A DNA stretch of 64,000 nt from Pseudomonas lini. GTDB lineage: Bacteria > Pseudomonadota > Gammaproteobacteria > Pseudomonadales > Pseudomonadaceae. Location of the stretch: positions 434,001 to 498,000 of the forward strand of contig NZ_JYLB01000002.1 of NCBI RefSeq assembly GCF_001042905.1, given 5' to 3'. The notes under the pieces are model-generated. The model made no database searches, was not told the origin of the DNA, and worked only from the letters and a program-made list of their open reading frames with translations. This document shows positions 25,185-36,600 of this stretch, one piece after another; positions within the stretch are counted from its first letter, which is position 1, and each line of letters begins with the position of its first letter. Both the position numbers and the translations under genes were made by a program.

Positions 25185-25653
25185 TTGATATTTACCTTTC
25201 TGAGGTCGAATGGGGTCACGCAATCTTTTTGGGATTGCGTGTGGCGCTTTAATAAAGAGTCTTGGATTAACTGCCTTCGTGGGGGCTGCAACTGGGTTAA
25301 TCGCGTTTGCCTTGTTGGCGAAACCGATTTTAGGCCTGGGGATGGCGTGCATATAGCCGTGCTTTTGATAAACACCTTTGGCAGATTTGGTAACAATCCC
25401 CGAGAACTCGCCCGTAATCACTGCGCAGAATCTGCCGAAGATGGCGATCTTTCGACTTTAAAAAGCTGAAGATCAAAAGATCGCAGCCTTCGACAGCTCC
25501 TACGAGGGCCCTGATAGCCGGGTTTGAGCGCCTCGTCGCGGTATAGCCACATTTTGTAGGGGCTTGTTACTACCATCGTCGAATGGTTCTATAGGCCCGG
25601 CCCGGCTACAACTGGGGCCATACAAAAACAACTATTCCACCGAGGTAAGAAAG
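25185..25653. other. Divergent intergenic region between DUF2790 gene and acs
   Basis: Apart from a repeat unit at 25471-25503 and the acs ribosome site (GAGGTAAG at 25643-25650), no gene is supported. It must hold the divergent promoters, but no strong sigma-70 or sigma-54 match stood out by eye. Confidence 0.5.
25471..25503. repeat. Repeat element, GATCAAAAGATCGCAG family
   Basis: A second copy of the unit seen at 24848, with CTTCGACAGCTCCTAC as its right arm. It lies about 150 bp upstream of acs. Confidence 0.75.
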
Positions 25654-27609
<1,956 letters not shown>

Positions 27610-27630
27610 CAGCGGTTCTTGAGTCATCGA

Positions 27631-27665
27631 AGCCCCACCAGGTGTTGAGCCTGGTGGGGCTTTTT
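27631..27665 (+). terminator. Rho-independent terminator of acs
   Basis: A 12-bp perfect stem (27631-27642 with 27650-27661; AGCCCCACCAGG and complement), a 7-nt loop and a T5 tail, 22 bases after the acs stop. Confidence 0.95.
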
Positions 27666-27671
27666 GTTGTT

Positions 27672-27765
27672 GAAGATCAAAAGATCGCAGCCTGCGGCAG
27701 CTCCTACAGGGAATGCGTTCGGCGTAGGAGCTGCCGAAGGCTGCGATCTTTTGATGTTGATCTTC
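27672..27765. repeat. Inverted pair of GATCAAAAGATCGCAG-family repeats
   Basis: Two copies face each other around a short centre (GGGAATGCGTTCGGC), giving a potential hairpin of about 35 bp per arm directly after the acs terminator. Confidence 0.85.
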
Positions 27766-28241
27766 CACCAATAATTATCGGTGTCCGCCGTAGGTCAATT
27801 CCCACTGTTACCCATCACCCTTCAAGTTACCGAATGTGTAACCACACGCCCGGCAACGAGGCATTGGGAAACGCAAAGCCCTGTTTCAGGGCCTCTCAAC
27901 CCGGCATGAAAAATAAGACACAACGCTGCGCTTGCCGGATTAGAAGGGTTTGCCAATAATAGGCCCGCAATTTGCAATATAGATCGGTTCACTGTCTTTT
28001 GCTCTTGCATGAAATTGCAAGGCTGTCAACGCGCTTAACCCGCATTCTCAGTGCATCTGTAATTTGTTGTCGCATTGAAGAAATATCGGCTTCGGACCTG
28101 TCGTTAGAATGCCGATCACTCGCTCGTCGTTGCCTGCGTTGAAATCAGCGCACGGTTCGTAGGACGCAGCCGTTTAACCCATTCGCATATTGGGCTGTCG
28201 CTCACTCTGCCGTTTTTGCCCTTTACCGATGGAGTCCCAAG
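27766..28241. promoter_or_regulatory. aot operon promoter region
   Basis: No gene is supported in this 476-bp stretch. It contains an inverted repeat CTTGCA-N6-TGCAAG (28004-28009 with 28016-28021), an ArgR half-site at 28068-28083, and the aotJ ribosome site GGAG just before 28242. The promoter hexamers could not be fixed by eye. Confidence 0.55.
28068..28083 (+). promoter_or_regulatory. ArgR half-site upstream of aotJ
   Basis: TGTCGC, eight bases, then AA matches the P. aeruginosa ArgR half-site TGTCGC-N8-AA. It lies 174 bp upstream of aotJ, the first gene of the operon that also encodes ArgR, consistent with autoregulation known for this operon in P. aeruginosa. Confidence 0.6.
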
Positions 28242-29015
28242 ATGAAGAAACTTGTGCTGCTTGGCGCCCTGGCACTGTCCGTGCTGTCCCTGCCGACCTT
28301 CGCCGATGACAAGCCCGTAAAAATCGGTATCGAAGCAGCTTACCCTCCGTTCGCCTCCAAGGCGCCGGACGGCAGCATCGTGGGTTTCGACTACGACATC
28401 GGCAACGCCCTGTGCGAAGAGATGAAGGTCAAGTGCGTATGGGTCGAGCAAGAATTCGACGGCCTGATCCCGGCACTCAAAGTGCGCAAGATCGACGCGA
28501 TCCTGTCGTCCATGTCGATCACGGAAGACCGCAAGAAGTCCGTGGACTTCACCAATAAGTACTACAACACCCCGGCTCGCCTGGTCATGAAGGCCGGCAC
28601 TCCAGTCAGCGACAGCCTGGCTGAGTTGAAGGGCAAGAACATCGGCGTGCAACGTGGTTCGATCCACGAGCGTTTCGCCCGCGAAGTCCTGGCCCCACTG
28701 GGTGCCGAGATCAAGCCTTACGGTTCGCAGAACGAAATCTACCTCGACGTGGCCGCCGGTCGCCTCGACGGCACCGTGGCAGACGCGACCTTGCTGGATG
28801 ACGGTTTCCTGAAAACTGACGCCGGCAAGGGCTTCGCCTTCGTTGGCCCGGCCTTCACCGACGTCAAATACTTCGGCGACGGCGTAGGTATCGCGGTTCG
28901 CAAGGGCGACGCGCTGAAAGACAAGATCAACACCGCGATCGCTGCCATTCGTGAGAACGGCAAGTACAAGCAAATCCAGGACAAGTACTTCGCCTTCGAT
29001 ATCTACGGCAAGTAA
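28242..29015 (+). CDS. aotJ: Arginine/ornithine ABC transporter, periplasmic binding protein
   Basis: 257 residues with a cleavable signal peptide ([21 protein letters not shown]). The mature protein is a family 3 amino-acid binding protein: [43 protein letters not shown], and [12 protein letters not shown] for ligand contacts. It captures L-arginine or L-ornithine and delivers it to AotQM. It is the first gene of aotJQMOP-argR; GGAG lies 9 bases before the ATG. Confidence 0.95.
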   Translation: MKKLVLLGALALSVLSLPTFADDKPVKIGIEAAYPPFASKAPDGSIVGFDYDIGNALCEEMKVKCVWVEQEFDGLIPALKVRKIDAILSSMSITEDRKKSVDFTNKYYNTPARLVMKAGTPVSDSLAELKGKNIGVQRGSIHERFAREVLAPLGAEIKPYGSQNEIYLDVAAGRLDGTVADATLLDDGFLKTDAGKGFAFVGPAFTDVKYFGDGVGIAVRKGDALKDKINTAIAAIRENGKYKQIQDKYFAFDIYGK

Positions 29016-29105
29016 TCGTCCCCGCAACAAGTCCGAAATGGCGCAAGCAACAGGATCTCTGAGGTTTGCGCCATTTTTTCATCCCAACTTTCGAGGACCT
29101 GAATC

Positions 29106-29795
29106 ATGTTGAAAGGCTACGGGGCTGTCATCCTCGATGGCGCATGGCTGACGCTTCAGCTCGCCTTGTCGTCCATGGTCTTGGCCATCGTTCTGGGTCT
29201 GATCGGCGTTGCGCTGCGTCTGTCCCCAATACGCTGGCTGGCCTGGCTGGGCGACCTGTATTCCACGGTGATCCGCGGTATTCCCGATCTGGTGCTGATC
29301 CTGCTGATTTTCTACGGCGGCCAGGACCTGCTCAACCGCGTCGCGCCGATGCTCGGCTATGACGACTACATCGACCTGAACCCGTTGGCCGCCGGTATCG
29401 GCACCCTGGGCTTCATCTTCGGTGCGTACCTGTCGGAGACCTTCCGCGGCGCCTTCATGGCAATCCCGAAGGGGCAGGCAGAGGCCGGCATGGCGTACGG
29501 CATGAGCAGTTTTCAGGTGTTCTTCCGGGTGTTGGTGCCGCAGATGATTCGTCTGGCGATTCCGGGTTTCACCAACAACTGGCTGGTATTGACCAAGGCG
29601 ACCGCGCTGATTTCGGTGGTCGGTCTGCAAGACATGATGTTCAAGGCCAAGCAGGCGGCAGACGCTACCCGCGAGCCTTTCACCTTCTTCCTCGCAGTGG
29701 CGGCGATGTACCTGGTAATTACCAGCGTCTCGTTGCTGGCATTGCGTCACCTTGAGAAGCGCTACTCGGTAGGCGTAAGGGCGGCTGATCTATGA
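29106..29795 (+). CDS. aotQ: Arginine/ornithine ABC transporter, permease
   Basis: 229 residues with five or so membrane helices. The His/Glu/Arg-family permease signature, with the EAA loop that docks on the ATPase, is present as AIPKGQAEAGMAYGMSSFQV. The N-terminal KGYGAVILDGAWLTLQLALS matches HisQ-type permeases. It pairs with AotM to form the inner-membrane channel. GAGGACC precedes the ATG, and the last four bases overlap aotM. Confidence 0.95.
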   Translation: MLKGYGAVILDGAWLTLQLALSSMVLAIVLGLIGVALRLSPIRWLAWLGDLYSTVIRGIPDLVLILLIFYGGQDLLNRVAPMLGYDDYIDLNPLAAGIGTLGFIFGAYLSETFRGAFMAIPKGQAEAGMAYGMSSFQVFFRVLVPQMIRLAIPGFTNNWLVLTKATALISVVGLQDMMFKAKQAADATREPFTFFLAVAAMYLVITSVSLLALRHLEKRYSVGVRAADL

Positions 29796-30490
29796 TCTTC
29801 GACTACAACGTCATTTGGGAGGCCTTGCCGCTGTACTTCGGCGGCCTGGTGACCACCCTTAAATTGCTCGCGCTGTCGCTGTTCTTCGGCCTGTTGGCGG
29901 CACTGCCGCTGGGGCTGATGCGCGTTTCCAAGAACGCCGTCGTCAATATGAGTGCCTGGCTGTTCACTTACGTGATCCGCGGCACGCCGATGCTGGTGCA
30001 GCTGTTTTTGATCTACTACGGTCTGGCGCAGTTCGAAGCGGTACGTGAAAGCTTCCTCTGGCCATGGCTGTCCAGCGCCACGTTCTGTGCGTGCCTGGCC
30101 TTCGCCATCAACACCAGCGCCTACACCGCCGAAATCATCGCCGGCAGCCTGCGCGCCACGCCGAACGGCGAGATCGAAGCGGCCAAGGCCATGGGCATGT
30201 CGCGCTTCAAAATGTACAAGCGGATCCTGCTGCCATCGGCCCTGCGCCGGGCACTGCCGCAGTACAGCAACGAAGTGATCATGATGCTGCAGACCACCAG
30301 TCTGGCGTCCATCGTGACCCTGATCGACATCACCGGTGCCGCGCGCACGGTCAACGCTCAGTTCTACTTGCCGTTCGAAGCCTACATCACCGCCGGCGTG
30401 TTCTACCTGTGCCTGACGTTCATTCTGGTGCGCCTGTTCAAAATGGCTGAGCACCGCTGGCTGGGCTATCTGGCCCCGCGGAAGCACTGA
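29792..30490 (+). CDS. aotM: Arginine/ornithine ABC transporter, permease
   Basis: 232 residues, HisM-type. The transmembrane N-terminal part includes ALPLYFGGLVTTLKLLALSL, and the EAA loop is ATPNGEIEAAKAMGMSRFKM. Its ATG overlaps the aotQ stop (ATGA), giving coupled synthesis of the two channel halves. Confidence 0.95.
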   Translation: MIFDYNVIWEALPLYFGGLVTTLKLLALSLFFGLLAALPLGLMRVSKNAVVNMSAWLFTYVIRGTPMLVQLFLIYYGLAQFEAVRESFLWPWLSSATFCACLAFAINTSAYTAEIIAGSLRATPNGEIEAAKAMGMSRFKMYKRILLPSALRRALPQYSNEVIMMLQTTSLASIVTLIDITGAARTVNAQFYLPFEAYITAGVFYLCLTFILVRLFKMAEHRWLGYLAPRKH

Positions 30491-30491
30491 T

Positions 30492-31604
30492 ATGGAACGC
30501 ATCGATCATGCATTGCCGTGGAGCCACCTGGGCAGCGAACGCCGGATTTCGGTGTTCCGCTTCGGTGCTGGTGAGCGCAAGGCCTATATCCAGGCCAGCC
30601 TTCACGCCGATGAACTGCCGGGGATGCGCACGGCCTGGGAGCTGAAAAAGCGCCTGACCGAACTCGAAGCCCAAGGCTTGCTGAACGGTGTGATCGAACT
30701 GGTGCCGGTGGCCAATCCACTGGGCCTCGGTCAATTGCTTCAGGGTAACCATCAAGGGCGTTTTGAAGCCGGCAGCGGCAAGAACTTCAACCGGGATTTC
30801 GTCGAGCTGAGCGAGCCCGTGGCCGCTGAGCTGCAAGGGCATCTGGGTGACGATCCTCACGCCAATATCCGTTTGATCCGTGAAACCATGAGCGATGTGC
30901 TGGCTGCCTTGCCGCCTGCCGCGAGTCAGTTGCAAGGCATGCAGCGCATCTTGCTCAGCCATGCTTGCACCGCCGATGTGGTGCTGGATTTGCATTGCGA
31001 TTGCGAAGCGGCACTGCACATGTACGCCTTGCCGCAACACTGGCCGCACTGGCGTTCGCTGGCTGCGCACTTGAACGTCAAGGTTGGGCTGCTGGCGGAA
31101 GATTCCGGCGGCAGCTCCTTTGACGAAGCGTGCTCGCTGCCGTGGCTGCGTCTGTCGCGTCTGTTTCCGGATGCCCAGATTCCACTGGCCTGCTTGGCGA
31201 CGACCATCGAGTTGGGTGGCCAATCTGATACCGGTCGCCCAGAGGCAGAGGCTCACGCCGAAGGCATTCTGGCGTTCCTTGCCGAGCAGGGTTTGATCAG
31301 CGGCGAATGGCCAAAACCTGCGCAAGAGGCTTGCGAAGGCATGCCGTTCGAAGGCACCGAATTGCTGTTCGCTCCGCATCCTGGCGTGGTGAGTTTTCTG
31401 CGTAAACCCGGTGAGTGGGTTGAAGCGGGCGACGAGATTTTTGAAGTGATCGATCCGTTATCGGATCGGGTCAGCACGGTGTGTGCTGGTACGTCCGGGG
31501 TGCTGTTTGCCATTGAACGGCTGCGTTATGCCCAACCCGGTTTCTGGCTGGCCAAGGTGGCGGGGCGCGAAGCGCTGCGTCACGGGCGCTTGCTCAACGA
31601 CTGA
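30492..31604 (+). CDS. aotO: AstE/AspA-type zinc deacylase in the aot operon
   Basis: 370 residues, succinylglutamate desuccinylase/aspartoacylase family. The zinc site is formed by His and Glu of LHADELPG (about residue 37) and a His in VLDLHCDCEA (about residue 160). A C-terminal beta-barrel domain (PHPGVVSFLRKPGEWVEAGD, biotinyl-lipoyl-like) follows. It starts one base after the aotM stop and lies between permease and ATPase genes, as in P. aeruginosa, where AotO is reported as dispensable for uptake. The acyl-amino-acid substrate is unknown. Confidence 0.88.
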   Translation: MERIDHALPWSHLGSERRISVFRFGAGERKAYIQASLHADELPGMRTAWELKKRLTELEAQGLLNGVIELVPVANPLGLGQLLQGNHQGRFEAGSGKNFNRDFVELSEPVAAELQGHLGDDPHANIRLIRETMSDVLAALPPAASQLQGMQRILLSHACTADVVLDLHCDCEAALHMYALPQHWPHWRSLAAHLNVKVGLLAEDSGGSSFDEACSLPWLRLSRLFPDAQIPLACLATTIELGGQSDTGRPEAEAHAEGILAFLAEQGLISGEWPKPAQEACEGMPFEGTELLFAPHPGVVSFLRKPGEWVEAGDEIFEVIDPLSDRVSTVCAGTSGVLFAIERLRYAQPGFWLAKVAGREALRHGRLLND

Positions 31605-31631
31605 CTGACTGTTTTTGTGAGAACCGACCGC

Positions 31632-32396
31632 ATGTACAAACTTGAAGTCCAAGACCTGCATAAACGCTATGGCAGTCACGAAGTGCTCAAGGGTGTGTCC
31701 CTGAAAGCGGCGGCTGGCGATGTGATCAGCATCATCGGCTCCAGTGGCTCCGGCAAAAGTACTTTCCTGCGCTGCATCAACCTGCTCGAGCAGCCGCACG
31801 CGGGCAAGATTCTGCTCAACAACGAAGAGCTGAAACTGGTCGCCAACAAGGACGGCGCGCTGAAAGCCGCCGACCCGAAACAGCTGCAACGCATGCGTTC
31901 GCGCCTGTCGATGGTGTTCCAGCATTTCAATCTGTGGTCGCATATGACCGCGATGGAAAACATCATGGAAGCGCCGGTCCATGTGCTCGGCATGTCCAAG
32001 ACCGAAGCCCGTGAAAAGGCCGAGCACTACCTGAACAAGGTCGGCGTTGCTCATCGCAAAGACGCTTACCCTGGCCACATGTCCGGCGGCGAGCAGCAGC
32101 GTGTGGCGATTGCCCGTGCGCTGGCGATGGAGCCTGAGGTGATGTTGTTCGACGAACCGACCTCGGCCCTCGACCCTGAGTTGGTCGGTGACGTGCTGAA
32201 AGTCATGCAGGCCCTGGCGCAGGAAGGCCGGACCATGGTGGTGGTGACGCACGAAATGGGCTTTGCCCGTGAAGTGTCGAACCAGCTGGTGTTTCTGCAC
32301 AAAGGCGTCGTCGAAGAAAGCGGCAACCCGCGCGAAGTGCTGGTGAATCCGCAGTCTGAGCGTTTGCAACAATTTTTGTCCGGCAGCTTGAAATAA
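31632..32396 (+). CDS. aotP: Arginine/ornithine ABC transporter, ATP-binding subunit
   Basis: 254 residues from the ATG at 31632 (an in-frame GTG at 31617 is less likely). It has Walker [12 protein letters not shown]-loop MVFQHFNLW, signature [15 protein letters not shown], Walker [13 protein letters not shown] and the switch histidine in VVTHEMGF. It energises AotQM. The HisP-like insert [14 protein letters not shown] is typical of this polar amino-acid group. Confidence 0.96.
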   Translation: MYKLEVQDLHKRYGSHEVLKGVSLKAAAGDVISIIGSSGSGKSTFLRCINLLEQPHAGKILLNNEELKLVANKDGALKAADPKQLQRMRSRLSMVFQHFNLWSHMTAMENIMEAPVHVLGMSKTEAREKAEHYLNKVGVAHRKDAYPGHMSGGEQQRVAIARALAMEPEVMLFDEPTSALDPELVGDVLKVMQALAQEGRTMVVVTHEMGFAREVSNQLVFLHKGVVEESGNPREVLVNPQSERLQQFLSGSLK

Positions 32397-32460
32397 TCAG
32401 GACTGCCGTTGTGCACAGGGATAGTGCATGCTTCGTAGCCTGAAGGCTGGCTACGATTCC

Positions 32461-32550
32461 CTGTAGGAGCTGCCGAAGGCTGCGATCTTTTGACTTTGAT
32501 TTTCAAGATCAAAAGATCGCAGCCTCGTTTCACTCGACAGCTCCTACAGG
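32461..32550. repeat. Inverted pair of GATCAAAAGATCGCAG-family repeats
   Basis: Two facing copies lie between aotP and argR, the same arrangement as at 27672. The stem-loop could lower read-through into argR. Confidence 0.85.
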
Positions 32551-32666
32551 GGGGGGCGGCAAGCCAGCTCCCACATTTGATTTTTGTCGGTTTTGAAATT
32601 TGTGTTCATTTACGGGCTAGCCTTGGCCCATGCCTTCATTCTGTTCTTCGTTTCGGATTGCCCGCC

Positions 32667-33647
32667 ATGACTGCCCATCGAATTGGTTTCCTGATTTGGC
32701 CCAGCACTAAAGCTCTGACGCTTACGCTGGCTGAGGAGGCCTTGCGTGTTGCCCAGCGTGTGCACCCGGACGTTGTTTACGAACTGTCGTTCTTGCAGGC
32801 CGAACCGCCGACCGAAGGCGCCTGGCAATTGCCGGGTGAGCCGTGGGCCGGCAAGCTCGAAAATTTCCAGAAACTGTTCCTGCTCGCCGATGAGCCGCCG
32901 ACTTCACTTGCGCCAGCACTCAGCAGTGGGCTGAAACAACTGGTGCGAGCTGGATGTGTGATCGGCGGTTTGTCGGCCGGTGTTTACCCCTTGGCGCAGT
33001 TGGGTTTGCTCGACGGTTACCGCGCTGCCGTGCATTGGCGCTGGCAGGACGATTTCACCGAACGTTTTCCGAAGGTGATTGCCACCAGTCACCTGTTTGA
33101 CTGGGATCGCGATCGCCTCACTGCGTGCGGCGGCATGTCGGTGCTCGATTTGCTGCTCGCGGTACTGGCCCGTGATCACGGCGCCGAACTGGCCGGTGCG
33201 GTTTCAGAAGAACTGGTTGTCGAACGCATCCGTGAAGGCGGCGAGCGCCAACGCATTCCATTGCAGAACCGCTTGGGTTCCAGTCATCCGAAGCTCACCC
33301 AAGCGGTGTTGCTGATGGAAGCCAACATCGAAGAGCCGCTGACCACCGACGAAATCGCCCAGCATGTGTGCGTATCGCGTCGGCAGCTGGAGCGGATCTT
33401 CAAGCAATACCTCAACCGCGTGCCGAGCCAGTACTACCTGGAATTGCGCCTGAACAAGGCCCGGCAGATGTTGATGCAAACCAGCAAGTCGATCATCCAG
33501 ATCGGCCTGTCGTGTGGCTTCTCTTCGGGGCCGCATTTCTCCAGCGCCTACCGCAACTTCTTCGGCGCCACGCCGCGGGAAGATCGCAACCAGCGGCGCA
33601 GCAGCAGCCCGTTCGAGTTGTCGTCGGTGCCGTCGGAGCGCGGTTGA
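32667..33647 (+). CDS. argR: AraC-family arginine regulator ArgR
   Basis: 326 residues from the ATG at 32667 (MTAHRIGFLIWPSTKALTL, the known Pseudomonas ArgR start; the frame runs upstream through the repeat but is not coding). The N-terminal DJ-1/PfpI-like glutamine amidotransferase-type domain (about 1-190) senses arginine. The C-terminal AraC domain has TDEIAQHVCVSRRQLERIFK and GLSCGFSSGPHFSSAYRNFF. It activates the aot and aru operons in response to arginine. It is last in the aot operon and ends 24 bases from the convergent LRR gene. Confidence 0.96.
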   Translation: MTAHRIGFLIWPSTKALTLTLAEEALRVAQRVHPDVVYELSFLQAEPPTEGAWQLPGEPWAGKLENFQKLFLLADEPPTSLAPALSSGLKQLVRAGCVIGGLSAGVYPLAQLGLLDGYRAAVHWRWQDDFTERFPKVIATSHLFDWDRDRLTACGGMSVLDLLLAVLARDHGAELAGAVSEELVVERIREGGERQRIPLQNRLGSSHPKLTQAVLLMEANIEEPLTTDEIAQHVCVSRRQLERIFKQYLNRVPSQYYLELRLNKARQMLMQTSKSIIQIGLSCGFSSGPHFSSAYRNFFGATPREDRNQRRSSSPFELSSVPSERG

Positions 33648-33671
33648 CCCCGTCGCCAAGTCTGGCGTCGA

Positions 33672-36600
33672 CTACTCATCGACGTCAGAGCCTTCGGACG
33701 ACGACACCTCCATTTCCGCTTGATCCATGACCGCATCGACACCGAAGTCGACACCTGTCTGCCTGAAATAACTGATCAGCGTTTGTACACTTTCCTCTGA
33801 CAGCGGATTGCCCCTCAGATTGATGCTCTCACCGACGTCCACCGACAACTCCAGAATGTCGGCGGGTATGTGGGTGATCGCGTTTGCGCTCAGATCCACG
33901 GTGTCCAGGAATTTGAGTTGCAACAGGCCTGGCGGCAATTCGGCAATGCCGGTGTCGTTCAGCAACAGGGTCGTGAGACGGGGCATCTGGCTCACGTCGG
34001 GTGTGGCACCCAGCGGGTTGTCGCTCAGGTCCAGGTAGTCAAGCCGCTCCATCTGTGCCAGTTCCAGTGCACTTTGCGCCGTCAGGGTGAGTTGGCAATC
34101 GGTCATCGACAATGCGGTCAGATCGCCCATTCTGAAAATCGGCTCGGGGAGGGTCTGCTGTCGGTAGTTACGGATGGTCAACCCCTTGAGGCGAGGAAAA
34201 CTCTCCAGAAAACGCCCGACCCCGGTCAGCCCTTCATCACTGTGCAGATACAGCAGCGAGACATGACTGAAGTCTGCCTGCATCGTCGGCAGGTTGCCGG
34301 TAATGATGGTGGGCAGGGTCAGCTCGTAGGTGGGTCGAAGTTGCTGATTGAAGTGGTCCAGACCGGTTTGGCGGCGCCAGCAACGTTCCACAATCCGTTT
34401 GAATTCATCCCGGATCGAATGTTCTTCGAGTAGCTCCTGCGCGGTGAAAGGGGCATCGCTCACCGGGTGTATCGCCGGTACGTCTGCTGTCCAGGCTGAC
34501 AGGTCGTTGCTGAGGGTGCTGAGTTCGGTTTCCAGGCGCGTGATCTCCACCCTGCCATCGGCCAGCGTACCGGGCTGTAGATAGATAAACTCACTGGCTT
34601 CTTCCTGATCCATAGACGGGTACAGCGCTTGAACCCGATTGACATCAGCCTGTTCGGCAAACACCCCGAAATCCTGGCGCGTGCGCCCGAAATGGCTTTT
34701 TATGCGTTCGCGAGTCGCGGCCGAAAGCGGGTTACCGCCCAGGTCGAAGCCATCTCTGACGGTGTTGGGGAGATCGAAGAGCGCGGTGGGCAGTTCCTGG
34801 ATGCGGTTATCATTAAGCAGAACGGTTCGAAGGTGTGGCCGGGTCAGCACACTGGGTGGGAAGTTGGAGATACCGGTCTCCGATACATCGATGTAGCGCA
34901 GCTGCGGCATGTGCTCGACATTGGGAATCAGCTCCAGCGGGTTCTTGTACAGGTCCAGAATCACCAGTTTGTTCAGCGCTGACAGGGTGGTGTAGCTCTG
35001 TGGCGTGAGGGTAATGGCGCAGTCGCTGAGAATCAGTTCGGTCAGGTTCGGCGATTGCACAATGGCTTGCGGAAGGCGATTCAGCCTGAAACCGCGCAAG
35101 GCCAGGCGACGCAAGTCTGAGAATCCTCGCAAAAAATCAGTCATCCCGCGCGTAGCGATATGGCCGTCCAGCGACAGGCTTGTCACGTGACTGAAGCCCT
35201 CGCCGAGCATCGGAAGCTCACCCACTATCGGTTGGGAAAAACGGAATTCGACCACATGATCCTCACCAAGGTGCGGTGAGGCTTGTTGATGCCAGCAGTC
35301 GAGTAATTCGTTTACCAGGTGTCGGCGATTTCGCTGCTGAATGCTGAATTGTTCGGGGGTGACTCTGGCTTGGGTGTCCGGCATGAACAGTGGGATTTCG
35401 TTACGCCAGAGGTGCAGGTCATTGCTGAGTCGCGCGTGTTCGGCCATGAGTCGGGTCAGCTCTGCCCGTGGCCCCGTCGGGTGCCGTTGCAGGCGTTCGA
35501 CAAAGGCTTGCAGTTCCTCGGCTGACAAGTGGGGGAATAGCCTATGGGCGCGGGCTTGTAAGGTCGGCGTACCGAACGGTGCGCGATGGTAGCCATCCGT
35601 GCCGCCGAGCAAGCGCATGACGGTTGGATCGTAGGTGGGCTTCAGGATTGGGTGTTGCGCCAGGACCGAGTGCAGTTCATTGCGGTTCAGAGCATGGGTG
35701 CGAATCATCCGTTTGAGTTTTTCACCTTCGCCAATGTGGATGCCTAGCGCCGAGCGCTCGCTGTCCGGCAGTGCCTGCAATAAATCCAGATAGAACGTGC
35801 TCGCGCCGCTGAGCTCAAGGCCTGCATCGTCAAAGGCCTGATAGCTGCCATCTGCGTTCAGAACGAGCACTTTACGAATGGGCGCATCGGCATTGCCGAT
35901 ACTGTCGAGCAGGCGTCCGCCATGGGCGTATTCGCGGATTTCCAGGCGCAATTGTCCCGACCAGCCAGGCAGTCGCTTCAGGGTGTGCAGGGCAAGTCGA
36001 TCGGTGTCGGGGTTGTTAGCGCTTGAGCTGATCTCCAGGCCTTCGTAAGCCCGTGTGATCCTGACGTGTTCCCGGGCTTCACGGGTGAGCTGTGCGAGGC
36101 GTTTGGACAAGGTGCCGCGCTCAAGTTGTTGCAGCTCTTGATCGCTGGCGGTTTGCAGCAGTGCATCTGCCACGCTGCTCGGCAAACCGTGTTCGGCGTC
36201 GATGAGTTTTTGCGCCAGCCCAGAGGTGGCGCGATCGAGTCGGCGGTATCGATTGTCGAACAGGGTTTCTCGTTTGCTCTCGGCGAGCGTTGCCAGGGTC
36301 CGGCGCAACGTGCGGGCGCGGGTGGCCAAACTGGGGGACGGCGTGCCGAAATGTTCGCCCATCAGCGTTCTGGTTTCGGTTTCTCCCAGGCTCAGCAATA
36401 GCGTTTTGATCAAGTCGCCGTTGAAGTGCGCCTGATTGATCTGGACCATGGGTTGGCCGACGGCACCGCGTTCCCAGAGGGTCTGTGCTTTGCTGTCGAC
36501 CAGGCGCAGCCCTTTTTCGGCCGGCCAGTAATTGTTGTCGCGGAGCAGTTCCAGTTGCGTGACGAGGTCGGCTTTCAGGTAGTCGGTCGGTTGTTCACTG

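Noticed and set aside
32490..32666. N-terminal extension of ArgR
   Set aside because: The upstream codons translate the palindromic repeat; Pseudomonas ArgR starts at the ATG at 32667.
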